Assembly: GCF_014217835.1 (NCBI RefSeq)
Contig: NZ_CP055263.1
Location: forward strand, 4,529,501 to 4,593,500
Direction: 5' to 3'
Source: Metabacillus sp. KUDC1714
Lineage (GTDB): Bacteria > Bacillota > Bacilli > Bacillales > Bacillaceae
DNA length: 64,000 nucleotides
Positions 56,157 through 64,000 of the stretch are shown here, piece after piece (within the stretch, counting starts at the first letter, position 1; every line of letters begins with the position of its first letter). The position numbers and the translations under genes were made by a program. The notes under the pieces were generated by a model. It was not told the DNA's origin. It did not search any database and worked only from the letters and a program-made list of their open reading frames with translations.

Positions 56157-56573
56157 ATGCTTGTATCAAAGAAAGAAATTGAAATACGTTATGCTGAAAC
56201 AGATCAAATGGGTGTAGTTTATCATGCGAATTATTTAATTTGGATGGAATTAGGTAGAACAAAATTGATTCAAGACCTTGGGTTTTCCTATGCTGGAATG
56301 GAAGAGGAAGGGATCATATCACCGGTAATCGATCTTGAAATATCCTACAAAAAGCCACTTCGGTATGGTGATACTGCGATTATCCATACTTGGATAGAAC
56401 AATATAATGGGATGAAAAGTGTTTATGGGTATGAAATTTTCACTCCTTCAGGAGATTTAGCAGTACAAGCTAAGTCAAGTCATGTGTGTGTTCAAAAGGA
56501 TACGTTCAGACCTGTGAAATTTCGTAAGCTCTTCCCTGAATGGCATGAAGCATACGAGAAGGCGAAGAAATAA
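56157..56573 (+). CDS. yneP: Acyl-CoA thioesterase YneP (YbgC/4HBT hotdog)
   Basis: A 138-residue hotdog-fold thioesterase. The active-site block is YAETDQMGVVYHANYLIWME with catalytic D16. Length and position between tlp and yneQ match B. subtilis yneP. The natural acyl-CoA is unknown. The start at 56157 follows AAGGAGAG; the longer frame from 56136 lacks a site. The next gene starts two bases after its stop. Confidence 0.9.
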   Translation: MLVSKKEIEIRYAETDQMGVVYHANYLIWMELGRTKLIQDLGFSYAGMEEEGIISPVIDLEISYKKPLRYGDTAIIHTWIEQYNGMKSVYGYEIFTPSGDLAVQAKSSHVCVQKDTFRPVKFRKLFPEWHEAYEKAKK

Positions 56574-56574
56574 A

Positions 56575-56880
56575 ATGGCCTTTGGAATTTCACGAAAGGA
56601 ATTAGAACAGTGGAAGGAAGAAGTAACCCGTGGAGAAATTTCATTTTTAACACATTTCTGGCTAGATAACCGATTTCCAGATTCGCATTGTGTAACAAAA
56701 GCAGGTTGTAAGGACTTAGAAAAATTAGCTGACTGGGGAGAGCAATTCGGTTTGAAAAAAGAATGGATACATCATAATGAGCAATACCCACATTTTGATT
56801 TATTAGGAAAGACACAAGTAAAAGTCTTAAAACATTATGGGTTAGATGCTCATATAAAACGATTTAAATTACATATTTGA
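56575..56880 (+). CDS. yneQ: YneQ, small conserved protein of unknown function
   Basis: A 101-residue soluble protein. Visible features are the conserved FLTHFWLDNRFPDSHCVTKAGC block and PHFDLLG, with two Cys that could be redox or metal sites. It is the Bacillus YneQ by context: directly after yneP (one base between) and followed by convergent yneR. No function is known. It is translated by coupling to yneP, since no strong ribosome site is present in the short gap. Confidence 0.85.
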   Translation: MAFGISRKELEQWKEEVTRGEISFLTHFWLDNRFPDSHCVTKAGCKDLEKLADWGEQFGLKKEWIHHNEQYPHFDLLGKTQVKVLKHYGLDAHIKRFKLHI

Positions 56881-56942
56881 CAGATTACAAAGAATAGAAG
56901 CATTACTAACAAAACCTTACAAATCATTCATCACTATTGATT

Positions 56943-56979
56943 AGAGGAGTTACCCTTTTGAGTAACCCTCTTTTTTTTG
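56943..56979 (+). terminator. Terminator after yneQ
   Basis: AGAGGAGTTAC pairs with GTAACCCTCT (one bulge), followed by T8. Confidence 0.85.
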
Positions 56980-57011
56980 TGTGAAATAGTATTTATTGTC
57001 ATAAGGCAAAG

Positions 57012-57038
57012 CAAAAGCTCAGATGTATAGGTCTGAGC
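57012..57038 (-). terminator. Terminator after yneR
   Basis: GCTCAGA (57017-57023) and TCTGAGC (57032-57038). On the minus strand TTTTGCTTT follows. Confidence 0.65.
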
Positions 57039-57070
57039 AAGGCGCCATAAGCATTAGTTGTATTACTGTT

Positions 57071-57364
57071 TTATTGTTCAATGTAGTTAAATGTCGGCTC
57101 ATCTACTTCTTCATCAAGTTCTACACGAAGGTTATGATTATCAAAATACCATAAGTCGCGATTCTCAACAAAAAAAGTGATACCTTTGCTTTCTGCACTA
57201 GAACCAATATCTTCAGGCTCTTGCTTTACTACACCTAATGAAAAGCCTTTTTGTACGTTGCTACATCCTCCATAGCGTACAAAAAATTGTACCATATCAC
57301 CTTTTTGAAGTTGTAATTCATCTATATACCAGCCTGCAGCCTTTTCATCAACGATTATTTCCAT
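57071..57364 (-). CDS. yneR: HesB/IscA-like protein YneR
   Basis: A 97-residue HesB-fold protein. It keeps only one Cys, in FVRYGGCSNVQKGFSLGV, while true IscA proteins have three, so iron-sulfur assembly is unlikely in the standard form. B. subtilis YneR is the counterpart by position and length. The start at 57364 follows AAGGAG by eight bases; a frame three residues longer exists. It is transcribed alone on the minus strand. Confidence 0.88.
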   Translation of the reverse strand: MEIIVDEKAAGWYIDELQLQKGDMVQFFVRYGGCSNVQKGFSLGVVKQEPEDIGSSAESKGITFFVENRDLWYFDNHNLRVELDEEVDEPTFNYIEQ

Positions 57365-57544
57365 AATTAACACTCCTTCTATAAACGACTAATTAAACTT
57401 AAACTCAAATAAATTATCTAATCATACGTTTTTTTCCCTATAACAGAAAAATAAAACAAATTAGTAGTTCTTCTCTTTATTATAATATAGAATTTCAGAT
57501 AGAACCATTTTTGTATTCGGTTGCATATGTTAAATATTTGTAAA

Positions 57545-57579
57545 AAAATAAAAACCACAGTAAAAGTGGTTTTTATTTT
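57545..57579. terminator. Bidirectional hairpin next to repeat element
   Basis: AAAACCAC (57551-57558) and GTGGTTTT (57566-57573), T-rich on both strands. Confidence 0.65.
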
Positions 57580-57580
57580 A

Positions 57581-57755
57581 GGATGACTCCCAAACTTAGT
57601 TGTTATTTCCAAGTAATGCGGTTTGGTTATTGCAGTAAGAGGAGTCCTGTATCCCGCTGGGCGAGCGGTTGAGTCACCCCGGCTTAAATACCTATGAAGT
57701 GGGGTCTCGCCTAACTCCACTGCTCCCATAGGAGTCTCGTAATCCGCTTCCATCA
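57581..57755. repeat. Dispersed repeat, family 2 (GGAAGCGGATTACGAGACTCC type)
   Basis: On the minus strand it reads GGAAGCGGATTACGAGACTC, then a GC-rich part with GGCGAGACCCCAC and CCGCTCGCCCAGCGGGATA, and ends AACTAAGTTTGGGAGTCATC. GC content is visibly higher than around it. This type of 160-180 base intergenic repeat occurs many times in Bacillus genomes. A minus-strand open frame over it (57418-57786) is a by-product of the repeat, not a gene. Confidence 0.8.
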
Positions 57756-57785
57756 ACCTGAAATAGTTTTTGTTTAAAAACAACA

Positions 57786-57812
57786 ATCTCTTAGAAAAGA
57801 GACTTATTTACT
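57786..57812 (-). terminator. plsY terminator
   Basis: On the minus strand AGTCTCTT, loop, AAGAGATT, then TGTTGTTTTT. Confidence 0.65.
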
Positions 57813-58395
57813 AAAGCCATTTTACTTTTGGCTCTGTTTTATTTATGATTCTTTTAATATTTGCTCGATGTCGATAGATGACAAAAATTGTTAATAGTGA
57901 AATCACTATAATTAAAGGGATTTCTTTTGTAAACAAGCTGTAAATGATTCCATAAACACCAGCAAGCATTGAGGATAAAGACACATATTTTGTAATGTAA
58001 AGAACGATGAAAAAGAACGCTAAAATGGTTATAAACATAACTGGTGCACTATAGAGCAGTAACCCTGCTGAAGTTGCAACGGCTTTTCCACCTTTAAATT
58101 TAGCGAAAATCGGATATGTATGGCCAATAACAGCAAATACGCCTACTAAAAGCGGATTTAATTCACTGTTTAAAAATAGTGTTGGTAATGCAGAAGCTAG
58201 TGTACCTTTTAGTATATCTGCACTCGTAACAATAAGTCCAGCTTTTACTCCAAGTGTACGGAATGTATTCGTACCACCTAAGTTTCCACTTCCATGCTCA
58301 CGAATATCAATTCCATAGCCTAGTTTCCCAACAATTAATCCTGAAGGAATAGATCCTAATAAATACGCTAAAATAAAGATAATTGCTTCAATCAT
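57811..58395 (-). CDS. plsY: Acyl-phosphate glycerol-3-phosphate acyltransferase PlsY
   Basis: It acylates glycerol-3-phosphate from acyl-phosphate, the first membrane step of phospholipid synthesis. The 194-residue protein has five to seven hydrophobic segments. The three PlsY loops are visible: [21 protein letters not shown] and [12 protein letters not shown]. The start at 58395 follows AAGGAG; the frame from 58434 is longer. It lies divergent from yneT as in B. subtilis. Confidence 0.95.
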   Translation of the reverse strand: MIEAIIFILAYLLGSIPSGLIVGKLGYGIDIREHGSGNLGGTNTFRTLGVKAGLIVTSADILKGTLASALPTLFLNSELNPLLVGVFAVIGHTYPIFAKFKGGKAVATSAGLLLYSAPVMFITILAFFFIVLYITKYVSLSSMLAGVYGIIYSLFTKEIPLIIVISLLTIFVIYRHRANIKRIINKTEPKVKWL

Positions 58396-58635
58396 ATAAG
58401 TACTCCTTTGTATAATCTTCTTATATTCTACCATGAGAAGATAGAAAAACTCTAATATAGAATTAAAAAAACATTAAACTCAGTAAATTGCAATAAAAAA
58501 TTCAGCGTTGCTCTCTACGTTTTGGCGAACTGATATCAGGATAAAATCAACACACCAAGAATAAACTTTAACAGGACTTAAAAATTGTTTATATCGGTCA
58601 TAGTTGCTACACTTGAGAAAAGGAGCTGGATGTTA

Positions 58636-59049
58636 ATGGCGATTGAATATCCGACAAGACAAGAAATTGGCGAGATTTTAAAAAATAGTAAAACGATTGC
58701 AGTTGTCGGTTTATCCGATAATTCATCACGTACATCTTACATGGTGAGTAAAGCAATGCAGGATGCCGGTTATGAAATTATACCAGTCAATCCAACTGTG
58801 AATGAAGTGCTAGGTCAGAAAGCTGTAGCATCCTTAAAAGATATTAAAGGACACGTAGACATCGTCAATGTATTCCGACGCTCTGAGCATTTACTTGATG
58901 TCGCCAAGGAATTTTTAGAAATTGATGCAGATGTTTATTGGGCACAATTAGGCCTTGAGAACGAAGAAGCATATGATCTGTTAAAAAGGAATAATAAAAC
59001 TGTTGTGATGAACCGATGTATTAAGGTTGAACATGCAATGACAAAGTAA
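58636..59049 (+). CDS. yneT: CoA-binding domain protein YneT
   Basis: A 137-residue Rossmann protein of the CoA_binding_2 family. Motifs KTIAVVGLSDNSSRTSYMVS (about 17-36), EIIPVNPTV and VDIVNVFRRSE are close to B. subtilis YneT. It probably binds CoA or a nucleotide; no reaction is known. The ATG at 58636 is chosen with AGGAG ten bases upstream, though one at 58630 is also possible. It is monocistronic before parE. Confidence 0.9.
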   Translation: MAIEYPTRQEIGEILKNSKTIAVVGLSDNSSRTSYMVSKAMQDAGYEIIPVNPTVNEVLGQKAVASLKDIKGHVDIVNVFRRSEHLLDVAKEFLEIDADVYWAQLGLENEEAYDLLKRNNKTVVMNRCIKVEHAMTK

Positions 59050-59126
59050 ATTGAGACTTCACTTATGCTGGTGTTTATTACTACCCGTGATAAGAATGGA
59101 GTAAAAATATTGTGATCAACTATTGG

Positions 59127-59158
59127 AAAAATCCTTGTGAAAAACAAGGATTTTTTTA
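59127..59158 (+). terminator. yneT terminator
   Basis: AAATCCTTG and CAAGGATTT, then T4. The 220 bases that follow up to parE show only a possible promoter. Confidence 0.85.
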
Positions 59159-59286
59159 TCTTTTACACGAATTAGGTTTGCTAAAAGCAATTTACCATAT
59201 ACAATAAAGCATGGATATTACGTAATTTGCACTATACTAAATAACAAATTATTAAAGAAAAATAAGCATTTCTTTAAAAGTGTGGG

Positions 59287-59315
59287 TTGTCGATAAACGA
59301 AATATTGTATAAAAT
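59287..59315 (+). promoter_or_regulatory. Possible parE promoter
   Basis: TTGTCG (59287-59292), 17 bases, TAAAAT (59310-59315), about 65 bases before the parE start. Confidence 0.4.
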
Positions 59316-59382
59316 ACTAAAACATGCGTTCTTAATTAGAGAGATGATTTGATTGTGTGTCAATTGAAAGGGGTTTAGTCTT

Positions 59383-61350
59383 TTGGTTAAAAAGCAACAA
59401 TTTGAATATAATGATGATGCTATACAAGTACTTGAAGGACTAGAAGCCGTTAGAAAACGTCCAGGTATGTATATTGGAAGTACTGATAGTAGAGGCTTAC
59501 ATCATCTTGTATATGAGATCGTCGATAATTCAGTTGACGAGGCCTTAGCGGGTCATGGTGACCATATAATTGTAAAAATACATAAAGATAATAGTATTTC
59601 TGTTCAAGATAAAGGACGTGGGATGCCAACAGGGATGCATAAGCTAGGGTTACCGACACCTGAAGTTATTTTGACTATCCTTCATGCTGGAGGTAAATTT
59701 GGTCAAGGTGGCTATAAAACAAGTGGTGGTCTCCATGGTGTTGGTGCATCTGTTGTAAATGCTCTTTCTGAATGGTTAGTGGTTACGATTCAACGAGATG
59801 GTTCAATTTATGAGCAACGGTTTGAAAATGGTGGAAAACCTGTAACGACCCTTGAAAAGAAAGGGAAGACAACGAAAACTGGTACTAAAATTCATTTTAA
59901 ACCAGATCCAGTTATTTTTAGTACAACAACATACAATTTCGAAACGCTAAGTGAACGCTTACGTGAATCAGCATTCCTGTTAAAAGGATTTAAAATTGAA
60001 CTTATTGATGAACGTAATGATCAAAATGAGGTCTATCATTATGAGACTGGTATTGAAGCATTTGTCACCTATTTAAACGAAGAAAAAGACTCGCTTCATC
60101 CTGTCGTTTCTTTTGAAGGTGAACAAAATGGAATAGAAGTAGATTTTGCTTTTCAATTTAATGACGGCTATTCAGAAAACATCTTATCTTTCGTAAACAA
60201 TGTTCGAACGAAAGATGGTGGAACACATGAAGCAGGTTCAAAAACAGCTATGACAAGAGCTTTTAATGAATATGCCAGAAAAACCGGTTTGTTGAAGGAA
60301 AAGGATAAAAACCTAGAAGGCTCTGATATTCGAGAAGGACTTTCAGCAATTATATCTGTGCGAATACCTGAAGAACTTCTACAGTTTGAAGGTCAAACGA
60401 AGGGTAAGCTGGGTACAAGTGAAGCAAGATCTGCTGTCGATGCAGTTCTTTCGGAAAACCTATCTTATTTCTTAGAGGAAAATCCTGATTCTGGAACACT
60501 ACTCGTTAAAAAGTCGATAAAAGCATTCCAAGCTAGAGAAGCGGCACGTAAAGCTCGTGAAGAGGCGAGAAGTGGGAAAAAACGCAAACGTTCTGAGACA
60601 ACGTTAAGCGGAAAACTAACACCTGCACAATCGCGTAACCCTTTAAAAAATGAATTATACCTAGTTGAGGGTGACTCAGCAGGTGGTTCAGCTAAACAAG
60701 GGAGAGACCGTCGATTTCAAGCTGTACTACCACTACGAGGTAAAGTTATTAACACTGAAAAGGCGAAGCTTGCTGACATTTTTAAAAACGAAGAGATCAA
60801 CACGATCATTCATGCAATCGGAGCAGGTGTCGGAGCAGAGTTTTTAATTGAAGATATAAATTATGATAAGGTTATTATTATGACCGATGCTGATACTGAT
60901 GGTGCTCATATCCAAGTACTACTACTAACCTTTTTTTACCGCTATATGAAACCACTCATTGAAAATGGCAAAGTATTTATTGCTTTACCTCCTTTGTATA
61001 AAGTAAGTAAAGGTTCGGGGAAAAAAGAAGTTGTGGAATACGCTTGGTCTGATGATGAATTACAAGGTGCTATTTCCAAGGTTGGAAAAGGTTATATGAT
61101 TCAGCGATATAAAGGTTTAGGTGAGATGAACGCTGATCAGCTATGGGAAACAACAATGAATCCAGAAACTAGAACGCTAATTCGCGTTAAAATAGATGAT
61201 GCTGCTCGTGCTGAGCGTCGTGTAACAACATTAATGGGTGATAAGGTTGAACCACGTCGTAAGTGGATTGAAAATAACGTAGCATTTGGTCTTGATGAAG
61301 AAACAAATATATTAGAAAACGAACACTTATCGGTCGCAGAGGAGGTATAG
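59383..61350 (+). CDS. parE: DNA topoisomerase IV subunit B ParE
   Basis: ATPase subunit of topoisomerase IV, which unlinks daughter chromosomes. The 655 residues contain the GHKL ATP site (EIVDNSVDEALAG, GRGMPTG, KTSGGLHGVGASVVNAL), the transducer domain and the TOPRIM metal site (EGDSAGGSAKQGRDR, DADTDGAH). The start is a TTG about ten bases after AAAGGGG. ParC starts three bases after its stop, so both subunits are made together. Confidence 0.97.
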   Translation: MVKKQQFEYNDDAIQVLEGLEAVRKRPGMYIGSTDSRGLHHLVYEIVDNSVDEALAGHGDHIIVKIHKDNSISVQDKGRGMPTGMHKLGLPTPEVILTILHAGGKFGQGGYKTSGGLHGVGASVVNALSEWLVVTIQRDGSIYEQRFENGGKPVTTLEKKGKTTKTGTKIHFKPDPVIFSTTTYNFETLSERLRESAFLLKGFKIELIDERNDQNEVYHYETGIEAFVTYLNEEKDSLHPVVSFEGEQNGIEVDFAFQFNDGYSENILSFVNNVRTKDGGTHEAGSKTAMTRAFNEYARKTGLLKEKDKNLEGSDIREGLSAIISVRIPEELLQFEGQTKGKLGTSEARSAVDAVLSENLSYFLEENPDSGTLLVKKSIKAFQAREAARKAREEARSGKKRKRSETTLSGKLTPAQSRNPLKNELYLVEGDSAGGSAKQGRDRRFQAVLPLRGKVINTEKAKLADIFKNEEINTIIHAIGAGVGAEFLIEDINYDKVIIMTDADTDGAHIQVLLLTFFYRYMKPLIENGKVFIALPPLYKVSKGSGKKEVVEYAWSDDELQGAISKVGKGYMIQRYKGLGEMNADQLWETTMNPETRTLIRVKIDDAARAERRVTTLMGDKVEPRRKWIENNVAFGLDEETNILENEHLSVAEEV

Positions 61351-61353
61351 GTC

Positions 61354-63801
61354 TTGGCAGATTCAGTAGAAATATTTCGTGATTTACCTCTTGAGGATGT
61401 ACTAGGTGACCGTTTTGGACGTTATAGTAAGTACATTATTCAAGATCGTGCACTTCCAGATGCACGTGACGGCTTAAAGCCTGTACAACGACGAATCTTA
61501 TATGCCATGCACGTAGATGGTAATACAAATGATAAAAATTATCGAAAGTCCGCAAAAACAGTAGGAAATGTTATTGGTAACTACCACCCTCACGGTGATT
61601 CATCTGTATACGAAGCAATGGTTCGTATGAGTCAGGATTGGAAGGTACGCAATCTTCTTATTCAGATGCATGGAAATAACGGTAGTATTGACGGGGATCC
61701 TCCAGCTGCAATGCGTTATACGGAAGCAAGATTATCCGCTATTGCCACGGAACTCCTTCGTGATATTGAAAAAGAAACGGTGGAATTTGTACCAAACTTT
61801 GATGACACTAGTAAGGAACCATTGGTTTTACCGGCAATGTTCCCTAATCTATTAGTGAACGGTTCAACAGGAATTTCTGCAGGTTATGCAACAGATATCC
61901 CTCCACATCATTTAGGTGAGGTCATCGATGCGGTTATTAAGCGTATGGACAAACCGAACTGTACTGTTGATGAATTAATGACGGTAATAAAAGGCCCAGA
62001 TTTCCCTACAGGCGGAATTATTCAAGGTCTTGAGGGAATAAAAAAGGCGTATGAAACTGGTAAAGGTAAAATAATTATACGTGGGAAAGCAAGTATAGAA
62101 GAAATTCGTGGTGGAAAACAACAAATTGTCATTACGGAAATTCCTTTTGAAGTAAACAAAGCAAATCTTGTGAAACGTATGGATGAATTCCGCATTGAAC
62201 GTAAGGTTGAGGGAATCGCTGAAGTACGTGATGACACTGATCGAACTGGTTTACGAATCGTTATTGAACTGAAAAAGGAAGCAAATGCTGAAGGTGTATT
62301 AAATTATTTATACAAAAATAGCGACCTGCAAATTACTTACAATTTTAATATGGTAGCAATTCATAACCGTAGACCAATGTTAATGAGCTTGCCTTCCATT
62401 CTTGATGCGTACATTGGTCATCAAAAGGAAGTTGTATCAAATCGTTCAAAATATGAACTTCGTAAAGCACGTGAGCGGGAGCATATTGTTGAAGGATTAA
62501 TAAAGGCATTATCTATTTTAGATGAAGTGATCGCAACCATCCGTGCTTCAAAAGACAAGCGTGATGCAAAGGATAACTTAATTCAAAAATTTGTATTTAC
62601 TGAGCCACAAGCTGAAGCAATCGTATCCTTACAGCTTTATCGTTTAACAAATACAGATATTACCGCATTAACAAATGAAGCAGAAGAACTTGCAAAGAAA
62701 ATCGAAGAACTTACAAGTATTCTTAATGATGAAAATGTCTTACTGAAAGTGATAAAAAATGATCTTAAAAAGGTGAAAAAGACCTATGCAGATGATCGTC
62801 GTTCCGTCATTGAAGCTGAGATTGAAGAAATAAAAATCAATCTTGAAGTTATGATCGCATCTGAGGATGTTATTGTAACAGTCACAAAGGACGGATATGT
62901 GAAACGTACGAGTCTCAGGTCATATGCTGCATCTAACGGACAGGACTTCGGGATGAAGGATAGTGACAGATTGCTTTCTCAAATCGAAATAAATACAACA
63001 GAAGTCGTCTTGTTATTTACTAATAAAGGGAATTACTTATATTGCCCAGTACATGAATTACCTGATATACGATGGAAAGACCTTGGTCAGCATATCGCAA
63101 ACATCATACCGATTGACAGAGATGAAGTGATTCTAAAGGCAATACCTGTCAAAGATTTTGCTGAAAATCATTTCTTAACTTTTATTACGAGATCAGGTAT
63201 GGTGAAAAAGACTGAGTTAAGTCAATACAAAGCTCAGAGGTATTCAAAACCACTTGTTGCTTTAAATTTAAAAGGTGATGATACATTAATTGATGTCCAT
63301 TTAACTTCAGGACAAAATGATTTATTCTTAGTGACACAGTTAGGGTATGGTTTGTGGTTTGAAGAAGAAGAAGTAAGTGTTGTTGGTCCTAGAGCTGCTG
63401 GTGTAAAAGGAATTAACCTAAAACCAGATGATTTTGTGGTTAGCGGAAAAGTAATCGAACGTAATAAAAAAGCATTTTTAGTTATTGCCACCCAAAGAGG
63501 TGCAGTAAAGAAGATGAATGTTTCTGATTTTGAAAAATCATCACGTGCTAAACGTGGTTTAGTTATGCTTAGAGAATTAAAAAATAATCCACATAGAGTT
63601 GTTGGAGCAGAAATAGCACAAGACAAGGGCGAATTTTATCTCGAAACAGAAAAAGGAGTAATCGAAAGTATCAATCTTGCAACATTAAGACCGAATGACC
63701 GATATAGTAACGGTTCCTTCGTTATTGATGAACAAGATGCTGGCTCCGTCATAAAAGTGTGGTTAACACTTACTGATGAACAAAAAGATAATCAATCATA
63801 A
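61354..63801 (+). CDS. parC: DNA topoisomerase IV subunit A ParC
   Basis: DNA-breakage subunit of topoisomerase IV. The 815 residues start [27 protein letters not shown]. The quinolone region ([18 protein letters not shown]) and the catalytic tyrosine Y122 ([11 protein letters not shown]) are intact. The C-terminal beta-pinwheel (about 490-800) has the repeated motif GYVKRTSL / GMVKKTEL / GAVKKMNV. The TTG start follows GGAGG and belongs to the same transcript as parE. A strong terminator ends the unit. Confidence 0.97.
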   Translation: MADSVEIFRDLPLEDVLGDRFGRYSKYIIQDRALPDARDGLKPVQRRILYAMHVDGNTNDKNYRKSAKTVGNVIGNYHPHGDSSVYEAMVRMSQDWKVRNLLIQMHGNNGSIDGDPPAAMRYTEARLSAIATELLRDIEKETVEFVPNFDDTSKEPLVLPAMFPNLLVNGSTGISAGYATDIPPHHLGEVIDAVIKRMDKPNCTVDELMTVIKGPDFPTGGIIQGLEGIKKAYETGKGKIIIRGKASIEEIRGGKQQIVITEIPFEVNKANLVKRMDEFRIERKVEGIAEVRDDTDRTGLRIVIELKKEANAEGVLNYLYKNSDLQITYNFNMVAIHNRRPMLMSLPSILDAYIGHQKEVVSNRSKYELRKAREREHIVEGLIKALSILDEVIATIRASKDKRDAKDNLIQKFVFTEPQAEAIVSLQLYRLTNTDITALTNEAEELAKKIEELTSILNDENVLLKVIKNDLKKVKKTYADDRRSVIEAEIEEIKINLEVMIASEDVIVTVTKDGYVKRTSLRSYAASNGQDFGMKDSDRLLSQIEINTTEVVLLFTNKGNYLYCPVHELPDIRWKDLGQHIANIIPIDRDEVILKAIPVKDFAENHFLTFITRSGMVKKTELSQYKAQRYSKPLVALNLKGDDTLIDVHLTSGQNDLFLVTQLGYGLWFEEEEVSVVGPRAAGVKGINLKPDDFVVSGKVIERNKKAFLVIATQRGAVKKMNVSDFEKSSRAKRGLVMLRELKNNPHRVVGAEIAQDKGEFYLETEKGVIESINLATLRPNDRYSNGSFVIDEQDAGSVIKVWLTLTDEQKDNQS

Positions 63802-63841
63802 AAATAGGGCTGATCCGTCAAAGGATCAGCCCTATTTTTTA
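63802..63841. terminator. Strong terminator after parC
   Basis: AAATAGGGCTGATCC (63802-63816) and GGATCAGCCCTATTT (63823-63837) are perfect 15-bp complements with T6. It is symmetric enough to serve both strands. Confidence 0.95.
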
Positions 63842-63879
63842 TTCCACATGATCAATTTTCAATACTAATAAATGAATCT

Positions 63880-64000
63880 TTACTTTTTTTGAAAATAATC
63901 TGAGAATGCGTGTATGATTTCTATCCCCTGATACGTGAATAGACTAAGTGCAGTAATTGAAAAAGCTACAACTGGAATCATTCTTAACCAAAACATCATT
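63880..64000 (-). CDS. 3' end of a small or partial membrane protein gene
   Basis: A minus-strand frame runs off the window edge and ends at 63880. Two consecutive ATG codons stand at 63999 and 63996, so it may be a complete protein of about 39 residues with one hydrophobic stretch (IPVVAFSITALSLFTY). Its ribosome site would be outside the window. No family recognised. Confidence 0.4.
   Translation of the reverse strand, partial: MMFWLRMIPVVAFSITALSLFTYQGIEIIHAFSDYFQKK

Noticed and set aside
57418..57786. 122-residue minus-strand open frame between yneR and plsY
   Set aside because: Most of it lies over the dispersed family-2 repeat and a hairpin, it has no ribosome site, and the composition is unlike its neighbours.

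Overview
The window is AT-rich chromosomal DNA of an endospore-forming Bacillaceae bacterium related to Bacillus. This rests on gene content and order: cotM, sspP, sspO, citB, yneN, sspN, tlp, yneP, yneQ, yneR, plsY, yneT, parE and parC (49.7-63.8 kb) follow the Bacillus subtilis order closely. Spore genes, TTG/GTG starts with strong GGAGG ribosome sites, U-run hairpin terminators and cre boxes fit the same group. I saw no rRNA, tRNA, CRISPR array, prophage or transposase.

Layout. 0-8.3 kb holds metE, a semialdehyde dehydrogenase, a PerR-boxed catalase and small genes, with dispersed repeats between them. 7.9-21.4 kb is a rhamnogalacturonan (pectin side) utilisation locus like the B. subtilis yes cluster: an ASRT-family protein, the YesM/YesN two-component pair, an ABC importer with two paralogous binding proteins but no ATPase, YesL, a GH105 hydrolase, an acetylesterase and a GH42 beta-galactosidase. 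22.6-28.3 kb is galacturonate catabolism (uxaC-exuR-uxaB-uxaA) with three copies of one LacI-type operator. 28.4-33.0 kb, on the minus strand, is a five-gene NAD salvage operon headed by a NrtR-like NUDIX-HTH regulator. 33.2-38.2 kb, mostly minus, has yoxD and catE, each with a palindrome over its promoter, decayed DNA and a phosphodiesterase-like lipoprotein. 38.6-47.4 kb has an orphan glnA, then a glucuronoxylan/xylose region (uxuB, xylA, aguA), a Gfo/Idh dehydrogenase and a GntR regulator. 47.6-51.1 kb has a PAS histidine kinase and spore genes. 51.2 kb to the end is the citB-to-parC core.

The three sugar regions fit together. Pectin and xylan oligosaccharides are imported and cut to galactose, rhamnose, xylose and uronic acids. 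The uronic acids enter the isomerase, reductase and dehydratase route whose last steps (KDG kinase and aldolase) and mannonate dehydratase lie outside the window. Candidate cre sites tie several of these genes to CcpA, while local operators (ExuR, XylR-like, GntR) give substrate specificity. The most useful regulatory leads are the NrtR promoter-operator, the exact 21-bp periodic array before katA, the repeated ExuR and GntR operators, and the matched uxuB and xylA promoters.
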